DNA of 64,000 nt from Euptelea pleiosperma (GCA_035048495.1 CM068548.1:11955464-12019463); one strand, 5' to 3'. Numbered from the stretch's first letter, positions 22,113-35,418 are shown. Numbers and translations: made by a program. The notes: generated from the sequence alone by a model not told the origin.

Positions 22113-23906
22113 TATATAGATAAATTCTACAAAAGAAATAAAATACTTTTAGGGTATCTAATGCCTACAAATGGCCCTCCCATCTTCCCAGAAGCCACAT
22201 CATGTTCTTTAGGGTATTTCATCATTACCCCCCAAAAATTAGTTGAATTAGTAAAACCCCCCTGTACTTTTTAAAATTACTGTCATCACCTTGACTGTCG
22301 GAGGGTGATTCTAATTTGAAGAAGTATTTTTTTGCCAGGGGATAGTGTGCTAAAATGCCCTACTCTTCATGAAATGCTCTCCCCAGCTGATAAGGCTCCC
22401 TCGAGCAGTTCAAGAACTCAACCAGGTAGTTTGTGACTCGGCCGAGTTGCTTCTTTTTATCTTCCTTGTGATCGAGCGAGCCAAAGAAGGTTGCCCATGT
22501 GCCAATATCGTTGCTCGCTCCAGTTTTGCTGAGTTCCTTTGACTCGGTGACTCAGTCAAATTACAAACTTGCCGAGTCATAGAACATTTTTGTCAATGTA
22601 GTCTAAATTCAATGTAATTAAGACGTAGAACTTGATGGCATTGACAGAGTTATTGTCGGGCCTATTTCAGGTCTCAGCCTGGTCCCCTCCCCATCTTACC
22701 CAGCCCATTTGCAACCCTAAGTGCATAGTTAGCAATTCGGCAGCGTACGACAAAATATACGGTACATATAAACTTCGATTATTAATTGGGGTTGTCATTT
22801 TCAAAATTTTGTTAAAAAATTCAGCAAAAGAAGTAATAATATTTTTTTTTTGAAAATCTTTAATAGTTGGAGAATAATTCCTGTATAATACACAAGAAAA
22901 ATGCTATCCCTCAGACAACTGGATAAAAAAGTATACGGTTGAGGCCATTGACCACTGGATTCAATAGATCGACGATGCAACTGCAAAGGATAAAGCATTT
23001 AATATGCAAATTATACATTAACTTACTATGCTTATGTGTACCCCTCTCGGGAGGTGTGTTCTCGGCCGTGGATTTCGAGAATCCAAAGGTGGTTGACAGT
23101 GGTGCAAAAAGTGATGTTAACTCAGTATTATCAACCACTCGATTACTCTGAAATCCATGGCCGAGATCACGAATCCCGAGAGGGTTTTTTAAAAGGGGGG
23201 CTCCTGATCCCGACCCTTAGTTATAGGAGTCAAGTTCTTAGACTGGAGCAATAGTTGGGCATCTTGGTTAATGGTTCCATTATTCACAGTTCACACCTGA
23301 ACCCAATTACCCAAATACCCGATGGACCTGAACCCATTTGATTGTGTTCAGGTTCAATTTTACCGGATTAGTAATCTTGAATTGCCGGGAACCACAAAGC
23401 CAATTCAACAACAATGGCAAGGAAATCAATGGAAAAAATCCCAAATATTCCCATATCTGTATGATTTCAACAACAATGGCAAGGAATTTAATGGGAAAAA
23501 TCACAAATATTCCCATAGCTGTATGATCGATGCCATGCGATTGGTACATTTTCTTCATGATCTTCTGACTCGCCCGAGTTTTTGAGTCAACTCATCAATC
23601 AAGCCAGGGACAAGACTGGAAAAAAAGAAGGGTTGAAGAAAGCAAAACGGGTCAAAATACAACAACTCAGAAAATAAAAAAAAGTGCTTGGACAGCTGAA
23701 GCCTCTCCTCTTTTCCTCTCTCTCTAGTTAGGTAGAGAAGCCGTGAGATCTACTAAGATTCAAAGGTTTCGAGCCAAAGCCACACCAAAAGAGCTGAGCC
23801 TTTTGCTCCTTCTCTTCTTTCAGTTCTTCGACCTGCACCCACCAGTAGAGCAGGCGAAAGGATTTCCGTATTTTTCTGTAGTGGTTCGATTGGAGATATC
23901 AAAATC
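22113..23906. other. Intergenic, upstream region and leader of the E2 gene
   Basis: No gene is supported. A small foldback lies at 23041-23184. A tandem phrase (CAACAACAATGGCAAGGAA) repeats at about 23407 and 23470. The last 200 bp are rich in CT tracts (CTCTTTTCCTCTCTCTCTAG near 23707) and probably form the promoter/5' leader of the next gene. Confidence 0.5.
23041..23184. mobile_element. Short foldback MITE, about 144 bp
   Basis: CCCTCTCGGGAGGTGTG and inner CGGCCGTGGATTTCGAGA pair with GAAATCCATGGCCGAGAT and CCCGAGAGGG on the right. The central GGATTTC..GAATCCA arms resemble the element at 3479-3659. No clean duplication is visible. Confidence 0.6.
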
Positions 23907-26900
23907 ATGACGTACGCATCTCATCTGTTTCGTCACTCCAGAAAGGTATTAATCCTTCAAACTCATACTTTTTCCTCATTTTCATTATCAATTGTTTGAT
24001 GGGTATACGTTGTTTTGATTGTATTTGTGGTATACTTACTTCATTTCTGATTTTTTGACCTTAAACTGTTAAATTTTACGTGAATAATCATACCCAGAAA
24101 CGTTTTGGGTAATGGGTAACTCTAGGCCACTGTGATTACGCTGTATCTTATATTAGAGAGGATAACCATTTTGAATCGTTAACCCGATTTTTTTTTTTTT
24201 TTTTTATTTGGATTGGTAATGGAATTTTGTCGAAACATGAGGAGTAAACTAACTAGGGAACCCAATTCATGGTAGACAAGGATTGGCTGTACTGAAAATT
24301 TCTTTCCAGTGAATTGTTTTGCTCATTTGCATCATGGAGTGTACTGTGTTCGATAGGGTATCAGTAATGTTGTGAAATCTAGTTGCCCGAGAATTATACA
24401 CAATGAATTACGTTCATCTTCAAGAGACATTAAAACTCTGGTGTTCGATCATAAGTATTTTTAGATTCTGAAGCATAGATGATGATCCTTGGCAGCATTG
24501 AGGGATGGTGCTATTAACCCCCTGTACACTATATGTCATTTATATGTACTCGTAGATCTGGACTGTTCAATATGTGGTCCATTTCTCGATGGGGCATAAC
24601 CAGAAAAAGGAGAGCAACTGTATATGTCTAACTATCCGATCTATGAACTTTTTTCTTTGACATTTAATTATTTTTTCTTTTACTTGTCCAACATTTTAGC
24701 TCAAGAAGTCAAGATTGGACATTAAGATTCTTTGATTGGTTTGGATTTTATGCTATGCTCTATTCAAGAGGTGGACCACCAATTGAAGGGCTTGGAGGCC
24801 AGAATGTATGGTATAAAGGGTAGAAGAATTACCCCCAATAACATTTACTAGTATTTAACTTTGTAAACATATTAATGATATCCTAGAAAATGAATAAAGC
24901 TCAGATGTCCCCACTACTCAATGCTCTCTTTTTTGGAAATTGGCATGTCCAAGTACCACTACCAGCGTTGTAATGCCCACCTATACTTTGTGTTCCCTTA
25001 ACACCACAACATGGTATTTGATTTGGTTTTTGGATGCGATTTTTGTTGATGATTTCAAAATTTAATTATTTGCTAGCTTAATAATTAGCTTTACTTATTG
25101 TTGTTGCACGGCTTTAAGGTTTTGAGTATATTATACATGTTGGGATGTTATGCTGTTTTAAATGTTCTGTAGCTTTGGAAACAATGTTTACTTGTGTAAA
25201 TTCTGAATATATATATATATATATATATTTTTTGTAAATGTTGGTATACCTTTACAAAGACATTGTAGGGGTTAGGAGTCGATGAATGCCTCGTAAATTT
25301 ACTTGATGTTTTCTTTTCAAAATAGTTTTTGATCAATTCAGAAGTCTGAATGCCTTTACTAGACAAAACAAAACCTGTGACTTTGTAGGGGTCATGGTCA
25401 ACTGGTGCTTATTCTTAGTAACAATTCGAAATATAGGCATTCAGACTTCTGAATTGATTGAAAATCATCATAACTGCATATGATATCTGCGGATTTGCTT
25501 TCCACAGACATCCTTTCTGAGACCCCATTAGAATTTATTGTTTCATCATTTTTCTTTACAAATTCTCCTTTGCTTATCGTACCTATTCCTCACTGTGATG
25601 TTGATTTTGGTGCCTTTCTGCATTCTTCACATCTTTCAACTATGTCTTGGCTGCTTGGAATGATAGATTTTATTATTCTTATTCCATTTTGTGATTTGAT
25701 TTCTGATCATATATTTGTTCTTCAGTTAAGGAATGGTCCAAACATACTACGAAACGAGCCTGCCATTTTAGTCCGTTGCTTGTCTAAAGAGGCTTGCCCC
25801 TCCATTGACAAAGGAGATGGTGAGTAGTCGATCTTTATTTATTGAGATTTAATATCCTCTACAGATATTAGATTTAAATGTAGTAGGAAGTCAGCATGAT
25901 TATGTTCATGTTGATTAGAATGAGTGTTCGATTTTGTTGCATATTATCGAATTTGAATCCATTGACTCGTTGGGGAATATGCAGATTTGAGAATTTTTTT
26001 AAAGTTACGATCCTATTATTTAATTACCTTTGGTTATTTCTCAGATCTTATAAAGATTCCTCGACATGGTTATTTGGCTGGAAAGAGAGACGGAGGTTCT
26101 GTTGGAGGCGTTCCTAGTAAAATCAACATATTCAACTACAGTCATAGAGCAAAAGATCTTGATTTCTTCACGGTGATTTTACTGTTACTGCTTTTCCCTT
26201 TATTCTTACACCTCTTCTGTTTTACTCACCTTTGCTTTTGCTTTATCATTCACACTAAAATTTGTTCATTATATGAACTAAGAAGGTATATCTTGTTTAG
26301 ATATCTTTGCTAGGAGAAGCCAAGGGCAATTTATTTAGAACAACAAAGAGAAAGAGCAATCCAATGGCTGGCTCGGTGTCCGCTAATGGTTTTTTACGGT
26401 TTGTGCTGGCCTCACTATATCATTTTATCAATATCACTTCTTGATGATTATGTATACAAATGTTTGTTTCTTTTGCTCTTTCTTAGTTCACAGGCGTTCT
26501 CAAGACGAGGTTTTTCGACAGATTCAGGTATGTTTTGGGTTCTCTATTATGGTTTCTACATCTGTGTTATTGACTGTGCGAATTTTATAAGTCACGCTTG
26601 TGCTTTTACTATGCCATTTTTTCAGTTGTTTCATCTAGTAAAGGCATTCCAGTGATGTTTTCGTTTAGGCGATTGTCGAAATGCATCTTCCTTGGTGTGT
26701 GAATCACAACCACTTTGTCACAACTCACAAGCATCTTGAACCATATCATCTCACAAGTAAAATGAGCTATTTGGCGACTAATTGTTTATAACATTTTTAA
26801 GCAAACATATAATCACCAGCAGATGTGCCATAGGTTGGGGTTCCTATCCATTCCACCAAAAAATATTCACGTCAGAGTTGGTTCAAATTCTGTAGATGTC

Positions 26901-29900
26901 TTATGTCCATTAGGTGCATAAATAATTCCATGTCCCGGAGATGTCTTGAGATACTTCAATATCGTGTGTCAATCAGAGAGCTTGCATGAACTGACTCACA
27001 ATGTTCGCTGCAATTGTCAAATCAGGCCTAATAATGATGAGGCAAATCAGCTTCTTTGCTAATCTCTGATAGATCCTTGCATCCTCCTACACTTCTCACT
27101 CATCTGGTTTAAGACAATTTTGTTCAAGGAAAGGAACTATAAACTTCACACCTAGCTTCCAAATAAGATCCAATAATTCCTTTGCCGAAAAAAAAAATCC
27201 TTCTTTTTTGTCTTGGTAACTCGATACCCAACATATACTTCAACAGTCCAAGGTCTTTGATTCCTAAAACCTTACCCAAGTGTTGCTTTAGTTCATCCTT
27301 GGTCTTTGTGCCATCACCGTGAGGATATTTCGTCAGCATATAACAACAAGATAGTATTGCCTTCTTATTAATAAACTTTTAATATGCTATACCAGGATTA
27401 CTCTTCTTTTTCGCTTTAGTTCGAACATTTGATCATTTTACAACTACAGTTTTGTTGATCCAATAGGAAATGATAATATGAAAGTAAAAAAATTGACATT
27501 TCCTTGTAATTTTATTTGTTGGCCTACCATCCTTTTGTTTTTTTGGTGGTGGCGGTGTGTGTATGTGTGTGGGAGGGGGGATGATACTTTCATCAAGAGT
27601 TTATCTAACGGGTTTTGCTTTTTTCCACTTAGCCGTTTTGGCATTGAGAGTGCTGGAATTGATGTTCTGGTTCAAGGTTTTGTTTTGTCTAGTTTTGATC
27701 ATAAATTGCAATAAATAATATTAGATGTTAATATTATGTTCATTTTCCCTTTTCAGTCTGTTTTGCTAAGATCTTTTCTCTTTGCCCCACATCCACACCC
27801 ACACACACATACAAACACAAAAATTCAGCAGAAAAGTTTATTATACTCATTCAATTTTTTTTTTTTTTCTCTCATTGAAATTAATTGCATTTGGGAATGC
27901 CATTAACTAATTTTCCTTTCTCCCTTGTTAAATTATGATGATTTTCCTTGTCATATGTATCTAGTGCTATACTATTCTTGTTGACCCATAACAGAGAGTT
28001 GATCATCCAAGTTATTAAGAATTGTGTGCATCATGGTTTCAGGGCTTCCTCCACACCAAGAGATTGGAATGCCATCTCTCTCTCCTACAATGATGGAGGT
28101 TTTACCCTTCTGCTGCATCTGAGGCGTTCAAACTGCATCAAATTCATTTTTTTTATTAAATGATTCTTTTATGACGTACAGGGTAACATTGCACGGTGGT
28201 TGAAGAAAGAGGGTGATAAAGTTTCTACTGGTGAAGTACTTTGCGAAGTTGAAACAGTAAGTTCAAACTCTATTGTTTGGTAAATGATTTATTCTATGCA
28301 CTTAATTTATTACAGAAATCTGACGCTTATTTCTACATCTTTTCTAAGGATAAAGCAACAGTTGAGATGGAATGTATGGAGGAAGGATATCTTGCTAAGA
28401 TAATCCATGGTGATGGGGCAAAAGACATAAAAGTTGGTGAGGTAATCATTTTATCTTGTCTTGAGACCAATAGTGCTAACAACTATGGTTTTCTTTCTTC
28501 CTTGTGTGCTCTTAATTTGTTGTTTTCAGTGTGAGAAAAACTCTTATCACTCTTACTCTTACTGGAATTATTATATTTTTCGTGTGACAGTGGCCTTTTG
28601 ATTTTCTTGATTGTTGTACTTATATTGCTTAAGGGTGTAATTTCTTCTCCTTTAATTTTGTTTTTACTACTCAAATTCCTTTGATTATATTTAATTCTTT
28701 GTTCCATTTTGATATTTACTATTTTCTGGGTATTCATTTGAGTCTTCAAACGACAATCTCTGCCTTGCACTCACTTGAGTGAAGGTTTACTTTGATGGCG
28801 ATTAGGTGTCATCTGATGATTTGTAGTTCTACCATTGGTTTTTTATCTTTCTTCCCTAAAAGGGAAAAACAGTGTTAAGCTTTTGAGATCTACCTAGAAC
28901 ACAGAATCCTTCATGCTACTTGTAGTGAAGTTTGTGTGGTTCTTTGACCTTTTAACTGACCTTCAATTATTCATCATGTATTCCTTTATGAGATTCTATT
29001 GTGTTTAATTGGTATTCTGGTCATTCTTTGTGTTTTTGGGCTCCATTCTTCTTGTTTATTCTTTACATCCACAAACAACATTCTGTCTATTTATTTCTTG
29101 CATTATGTGCAGTTGAGGGATTTTGCCTTCTTTCGGTTCATGGGAGCTATTCCCAGTTCCAAAGCACCATTAGAACCATACATGATATAAATTGTTCGGT
29201 TCGCATCAGCAATATATTATATTCAAATTTGCCACCTACAAGCAGTCAAACCTTTGAAAGCTTTGTGATGTTTGTGGCTAATGATTATTTTGAGATCTAA
29301 TGTTGTATTTTAATATTGGGAACTCTGTACATTTTATTTAATTAGGTGATTGCCATAACGGTGGAAGAAGAGGATGATATCGCGAAGTTCAAAGATTACA
29401 CACCTTCATCATTAGGTGCTGCTGATGGAGTAAAAACGCCAGCTGATTCTACCCCACCGAAAAAAGACGTGGTGGAGCCTATCAGTTCATCTGAGCCTAA
29501 GATTTCAAAGGTTGATGAAGCTCCTCGATCAGGAGATCGCCTTTTCGCAAGCCCTGTTGCAAAAAAATTGGCAGAAGATCACAACGTTAGTTATTTCAGT
29601 TGCTACAGAAGAAATCTTCAAATTCAATGTGTTAAATGAGAATAAGACCCATTTGTTGCTGCTTACTTTTCACTATGAACTATGAGTATGAGATTTTGAC
29701 ATGCATTCTTTTGACGCATTTCTAGAGGCATATTTATGTTATTTTGACTTTTTCAAATTTTCTTTTGAATACAGGTACCTCTTTCTAGCATCAAGGGAAC
29801 TGGTCCTGATGGAAGCATTCTGAAGGCTGATATTGAAGATTACTTGGGTATATTTTTCCCATATGCTTCTTCAGCAGATTACCTTAAGGCTACTATTTAA

Positions 29901-31912
29901 TCATTTAGTTTACAACTGTTGCTGTTCTGCCAAAGTTTATTTCCTTTGTCTTCAAGGGGACATGCTGCTAATACTTTGACATCAACTATGTTTTATTTTA
30001 TTTATTTATCTTTTTTGAAGTACCACTTCTTCCAGTAACAATGGCCATTTCAAGTGAAAATCGAATAATTGGCTATTATAACTGCATCATGGTTTATTTT
30101 CCAATTTATTCACACTTTTTTGTTTGCTGTAAGTTATCCACTTTGTTTAATTTGGTTTTTTCAATGATATAGCTTCTAGTGGAAAGGGTGTCTCGGCACC
30201 AGTCTCCAAGGCCAAGGATACAACAGCAGCAGCAACATTAGATTACACAGACCTCCCACATTCTCAGATAAGAAAAGTAACTATGTTTGAAACTTCTCTA
30301 TTGTATATGTATCACTAATTGAGCTACTTCATGCTGAAATGTTAATTTTAATATCTGATATCCTTTCTTGACAGATCACAGCTTCACGCTTACTGCTGTC
30401 CAAACAAACTATTCCTCATTATTATTTAACTGTAGACACCTGTGTTGACAAACTTATGGAGTGAGTATTAATTTGCTTCATCTGTTAAAGAATAAGCTAT
30501 TTGTTTATTCTCGTTTTGTGAACTATTGTTGATGGCTATTAGTATTAAGGACTTATTTTGTTTGCTACAGTTTGCGGAACCAACTTAATTCTCTACAAGA
30601 AGCTTCAGGTGGGAAGCGGATATCTGTCAATGATCTTATAATAAAGGTATGCCATCTTCATACTAATTTGGATGAACTTAATGTCAAAAGTGATCAGAAA
30701 CTTGAGTCAGACACAAACACAACAAAAGATATGAATGAAGATAGTCCTTTTATTTGAACTGCCTTCTTTATGGCACAACATTAAATGATTACTATTATAT
30801 ATCAGATGTTAATTTGTTACTGGTTCAGTCATATGGTGTGGTATTAACTACTTATTTTTTTTATAAGATTCTCCAAGTAAGTGTTAACTTTGTTTGAACC
30901 ACATTTGCAGGCTTCAGCTTTGGCTCTTCGCAAAGTTCCTCAGTGCAACAGTTCCTGGACAAACGATTACATCCGCCAGTGAGTATTAAACAATATCTAT
31001 TATACCTAAATGCTTTATGACATCTATTATAACAGTTTGCTGTGGCTACTGATCCAGGTATCACAATGTGAATATCAACGTTGCTGTTCAGACAGACAAT
31101 GGACTGTTTGTCCCTGTTATCAGGGTGGGTGATGGCATCAGTTTGAAGTCCTTGAAAAGACTCCATGCTTCTTTTAGGCCATTAGTAAGTTATATGACAT
31201 TATGGGAACTCCTGTTGTGTGTTTGCAGGATGCGGACAAGAAGGGTCTATCTAAAATTTCCGAAGAGGTCAAACATTTGGCCCAAAAGGCAAAAGAGAAT
31301 AGCTTGAAACCTGAAGATTATGAGGTGAATGGGTGCTTTTAAGAGTTCTACTATCAACATATCAGCAATCTCATGTCATTGGTAAATAAAAATGGAGTTC
31401 ATTTGCAGGGAGGCACATTTACTGTGTCGAATTTGGGAGGACCCTTTGGAGTCAAACAGTTTTGTGCCATCGTCAATCCTCCCCAATCTGGAATTCTTGC
31501 TGTTGGATCAGGTAAGGTCCACTGCATCATTATCAATCATATTCTAATGGCCAGTCTCTTATGTTAGCCGGTTGGGACTATTATTAATTATAGTAATTTT
31601 TTTGAGTGTTCTGCTTTTGTTTTGAGCAGCTGAGAAGAGGGTGGTACCTGGTGCCGGTCCTGATCAATTTAAGTTTGCTTCCTTCATGCCAGTCACACTA
31701 AGCTGTGATCACCGTGTAATTGATGGTAGGTAGCTAAGATATTTGAAAATGTTTAAGGATATGAAAGCATATCCAACCTGTTGTGACTTTTTATGCAGTG
31801 ATATGGTCAATGCTAATTGTTCCATCCTCGTTGTTGCTTAGGTGCAATTGGCGCAGAATGGCTAAAAGCATTTAAAGGCTACATTGAGAATCCGGAATCC
31901 ATGCTGCTCTAA
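23907..31912 (+). CDS. Dihydrolipoyllysine acetyltransferase, E2 of mitochondrial pyruvate dehydrogenase complex
   Basis: It transfers the acetyl group from lipoyl-lysine to CoA in the mitochondrial matrix. My exons are 23907-23945, 25726-25819, 26045-26172, (26314-26375 uncertain), 26487-26527, 28043-28098, 28185-28256, 28349-28441, 29346-29585, 29775-29847, 30173-30276, 30375-30460, 30571-30646, 30911-30978, 31058-31124, 31229-31324, 31409-31511, 31630-31725 and 31842-31912. That gives about 554 aa, similar to Arabidopsis E2 components 2/3. The leader [13 protein letters not shown] fits mitochondrial import. The lipoyl domain has [16 protein letters not shown] and ETDKATVEM (lipoyl Lys codon 28352-28354), followed by an acid/Pro linker and the E1/E3-binding segment [20 protein letters not shown]. 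The catalytic domain ends with SCDHRVIDG (His 31710-31712) and ESMLL. The join between 26172 and 26487 is out of phase without an extra exon, so that N-terminal region is unresolved. Confidence 0.94.
25205..25229. repeat. (TA)n microsatellite, E2 gene intron 1
   Basis: About 12 AT units are followed by a T run. It is a simple repeat. Confidence 0.9.
26690..27400 (-). mobile_element. Ty1-copia pol fragment in an E2 gene intron
   Basis: Minus-strand translation of 27124-27339 gives [20 protein letters not shown] then YMLGIEL, the segment that follows the catalytic Tyr-Val-Asp-Asp region of copia reverse transcriptases. Just upstream on that strand LLLYADE resembles the catalytic box. The rest toward 26690 is degenerate. 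The element lies antisense in the intron between 26527 and 28043. Confidence 0.75.
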
Positions 31913-33341
31913 GTCGATGGTTCTTTTATCGTAGAATTTTGCTGTGTTCAATTCGAATAAGGGACAGAATGTAATCCCAATCATTCTTCTTTCTTTTCTG
32001 AGTTTCTCCTTTTTGGCACGACTATCTATCTCTGAGCACCTTTATTTCATCTGTGTTCTTTGCAGGAATTAAGGTTTGCATGGTCGATTGTTCTAGAATA
32101 AAGGGGGATTGAGGCACGTCGTGGAACCTTGATGAACTGAATTTTGCTTTTATATTGAGTGTAAAGACACCCCCTTGTGGGAAAAAAAAAATCATCTAAT
32201 CCCCTGTTCTCTTTAGTGAGCAATGAGTGCTCTACTTTGATTTGGAATTCCCTAACAATGCGGAAGATGGATGATGGAATCAATTAATTTTGCAGTAAGA
32301 TTCTGTAAAGGTTTACGCCAATGTCGTGTTTGGTTGCAGGTTTATTGTTCCCCAGCTTTGAACCCGGTTGAGTGGTATTGACATTTATGTGAGCTTATAC
32401 TGAATGGCTAAATGGAGCAAAACAAAGTCGTGCGTTAGCATGAATCATAGTCCTTTACCCTTCCAGCCAAACATCACGTTAATCCCCTTGATCAGGTTGA
32501 TCAAACAGGGCAGAACTGATGCTTTATCCAAACATGCCCTTCCCCTAAATGAGATATTGCTCTGATGGTGAGTAATCCGACGAGCATGTTCATGTCTACC
32601 GTCTGATATTATTGTGCCGTATGCATGCCGATTCCCTCAAGAAACTTTAGTCATTAGGCTCGGTTGCATTGGTGGATTTATATTTGAAAACATCATCCCT
32701 ATCTAATGTTTTGAAACCCGGACTGACTGGTTGAACTAGAAAACCAGTAACCCAGGTCATAAATTGGTGAGGTCGACCCAGCGAACCATTGACCGGGACG
32801 GTTCAACACCCAACTGCCGAGGAGTCCATTTTATGGATTTATCCTAATATATAAACAAGCATGATTGGGTTTCGGAGATTTTCATCACCAAAACTCATCG
32901 ACAATTGAAGCTCGACGTGGGCCCCTTGATGGCAGTTCATGATAGACACGATGTGGCCAATCTAGACCATCCATTTGATAGAGACAGTCTGGGAGGTGTA
33001 CAACAGATTGACTCATCTGCCTTGTTTTATCACCAATTGGAACTACTCTTTCCTTAAATCAGTCCATGTGGCCTAGGCCCAAGCCCAACCAGGACCATTA
33101 CACCTCCAACCTTTCTGGCCCAATCTTGGCCTATTACTAGAGAAAAGAGGTTTGTCCTACAGTATTTTTATTATAAATTTAAACCCAGGCCTGGCCCATT
33201 GAGTCTATAAATGCTGCCCAATCCTGAGACCATTAGGACGCCTTCTAAGAGCCCATCTGGCCAGATTGCCTCATTAACACCCCTAATTAATTCTAACAAA
33301 TGCGCAAAAATTGGACCACACAAATTATTAATAAAAACTAA
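31913..33341. other. 3' UTR of the E2 gene, then intergenic sequence without a gene
   Basis: The first few hundred bases are likely 3' UTR. No good single polyadenylation signal stands out. The rest shows no supported gene. The block near 32714-32815 (GACTGGTTGAACTAGAAAAC, GGGACGGTTCAACACC) looks like a dispersed repeat but I could not define ends. Confidence 0.45.
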
Positions 33342-33672
33342 GGCGGTGTTTGGATCGCCAATTTTCAAAAAACATTTATTTTAAAAAAAGGACTTCTAAA
33401 AATAATTTTTTCTTAAAAAGATCATTTTGATCATCATTAATGCAAAATGTCTTTTATCTTCTTTTAGTTGGTCCCACCAATATAATGTCTTTTTTTATTT
33501 ATTTTTGGAAGGGAAGTTCTAACAAAAACTGTTTCTTTGTTTATTAATATGTTCATTGAGCTAGCAAAATTTTAAAGTCTTTTTTACTCTGAAAAGCATC
33601 TTTCAGTTTTCTTAGTTTTCTTTTTAAAGACCTTTTGACTTAAAATTTTTTATAGTCATCCAAACAATCTTA
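33342..33672. mobile_element. Tourist-like MITE, degenerate
   Basis: It starts GGCGGTGTTTGGATCGCC after TAA, and the other end reads CATCCAAACAATCTTA in inverted orientation. The inside is A/T-rich with AAAAAGACTT-type arms as in 42977-43417. The right terminus is less conserved. Confidence 0.7.
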
Positions 33673-33689
33673 TTTTGCACACACCACAC

Positions 33690-33725
33690 ACACCCCCCCG
33701 CAAAAAAAAAAAAAAAAAAAAAACA
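33690..33725. repeat. Low-complexity C and A runs
   Basis: ACACACCACACACACCCCCC is followed by more than 20 A residues. It is simple sequence. Confidence 0.9.
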
Positions 33726-34325
33726 AAATCTTCCAATTCCAAAAAAAACGCTCGTTTTAATTATGCATGAACATTAGGGTGGGACCCACCTTCAATTGGT
33801 GTCCCATGTTTTGACGATCACGATCATTCGATTACAAAGTTTTCTTATCCACTGGACACCCTTCACAAATTTGTCTTGGTGTAAAAAGGAATATATGCGA
33901 TTTTCAATATAGGTTACCATCATAGGTGGGACCCATTGTATAGTATAGCAGCTCGGATCGCTGCATGGTTTACATTGTCATTGATTCTTTACCTAGTCGC
34001 TGGTCAGTCGGATGTTGAGAAATGAGAAGAAGTTGCTTGAAAAGATCAATGGCTTTGGTTTTGCATGATCTGATACGGACGGTAATGATCTTCAACATGA
34101 GTTGTCCTATCTTGATTAGGTAAGTCTCTTATTCATGGCCCATTTGAAATCAAATGGGTCCCGCAGCTAGCTTTTGAATCCCTAGGTACCAACCATTTTA
34201 CAGGTCCCACCTATCAAACAAGTTCAATGGGCCCCAAAAACATGTGCAACTTGGCATTTTTAGAGGGCCACTTTAATACGGTACGTTATGAGGCACGTAC
34301 CCATTAACGTCGTTGTCTTGATCAC

Positions 34326-34519
34326 ATGATGTCTAGTTGTATACTTCCCTTTTTAAAACAAAACACTGAACCCGAAGACCTTCCTCGTAAGGCTTTGAAA
34401 ACCTTTCCACTCCCCCTCTACAACTACGAGCCTCTTCTTCTCAAGGAAAAGCACGGCGTCGCCAGAGATCTGAAGTTTGTCGCCGGAGTTCTGAAGCAGC
34501 TGCGTAGAGACCTCAATAG
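34326..34519 (+). other. Candidate orphan first exon, unknown function
   Basis: An ATG-started frame reads MMSSCILPFLKQNTEPEDLP then RKALKTFPLPLYNYEPLLLK and EKHGVARDLKFVAGVLKQLR, ending RDLN followed by AG|GTGAGA, a good donor. The codon use and the exact end at a donor look like a real exon rather than chance. A CT microsatellite and a MITE follow directly, and I find no in-frame partner exon downstream. It may be an exon relic or the start of an unrecognised gene. I do not recognise the family. Confidence 0.35.
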
Positions 34520-34523
34520 GTGA

Positions 34524-34558
<35 letters not shown>
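34524..34558. repeat. (CT)n microsatellite
   Basis: About 16 CT units occur directly after the donor-like GTGAGA at the end of the candidate exon. Confidence 0.95.
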
Positions 34559-34560
<2 letters not shown>

Positions 34561-34577
34561 CACTACTATATGTGAAA

Positions 34578-34990
34578 GGGTCGCCTGTAACAAGCTGTAG
34601 CTTACGCCAAAAGCTCGTAAGCTAGTACCATTTTGGTTACTCACCGAGCCATCTCGTAAGCTAGTACCATTTTGGTTACTCACCGAGCCATCTGTGACCA
34701 CTGATCGCATGGATGTTTAGCCCACCCCTTGGTGAACATTCATACCAAAAATCAGCTTGTGTGATAATTTTTAGCCGTTCTTTTTAGTATTCAAAAAAAT
34801 GCATGCCTTATATAAAGTACTAAGATCTAATGGCTAGAGATTACCAATCATGGTGATTTTTGGTGTGTATATCCACCAAGGGGTGAGCTAGGCATCCGTG
34901 CGATCAGTGAGCCAGGTGGTAGCTGTGAGTAACAAAAATGGTGCTAGCTTACGTTTTTGGTTTAAGATACCGCTTGTTACATCGCCACCC
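34578..34990. mobile_element. Mutator-type MITE (GTAACAAG family), 413 bp
   Basis: The termini GGGTCGCCTGTAACAAGC and GCTTGTTACATCGCCACCC are inverted. The flanking 9-mers are TATGTGAAA (34569-34577) and TACGTGAAA (34991-34999). The left arm carries a 39-bp tandem duplication (CGTAAGCTAGTACCATTTTG..., 34615 and 34654). It is related to 4586-4986. Confidence 0.88.
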
Positions 34991-35013
34991 TACGTGAAAA
35001 CATGAAAAAAAAA

Positions 35014-35409
35014 GGATCGGGCTCCAGTTACGCCCTAAAATGACAGGCTCCGGTTACATGACACAATATGAGCCACGTGGCAAACTCTTAGAGGATTATG
35101 ACCGTATGGATGTTTGGCCAATCCCTAAGTGGACGTACAAACCAAAAATCAGCCTGATTAGTGATTTCTAGGCGTTTGATTGGACTTATTTTCATGGGTT
35201 GATCTCAAGTGTGGGAGTTTGAGCAGTATTTGAGGTACAAAGATACTATGCCTAGAAATCACTAATCAGGCTGATTTTTGGTTTGTACGTCCACCTAGGG
35301 ATTGGACAAACATCCATACGTCAGAGTATTCTAAGAGCGTGCTACATGGCTCATATTGTGTCCTGTAACCGGAGCCTGTCATTTTAGGGCCGTAACTGGA
35401 GCCCGACCC
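35014..35409. mobile_element. Mutator-type MITE (TCGGGCTCC family), 396 bp
   Basis: GGATCGGGCTCCAGTTACG and the inverted CGTAACTGGAGCCCGACCC bound an element flanked by nine A on the left and AAAAAGAAA on the right. A second inner inverted arm, ATGACAGGCTCCGGTTAC, also pairs. It has the shared core and a CACGTG G-box in the left arm, and is close in structure to 3737-4135. Confidence 0.85.
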
Positions 35410-35418
35410 AAAAAGAAA

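Noticed and set aside
25480..25827. 115-codon frame as a separate gene
   Set aside because: Only its end (from 25726) is an exon of the E2 gene. The first part is intron read-through.
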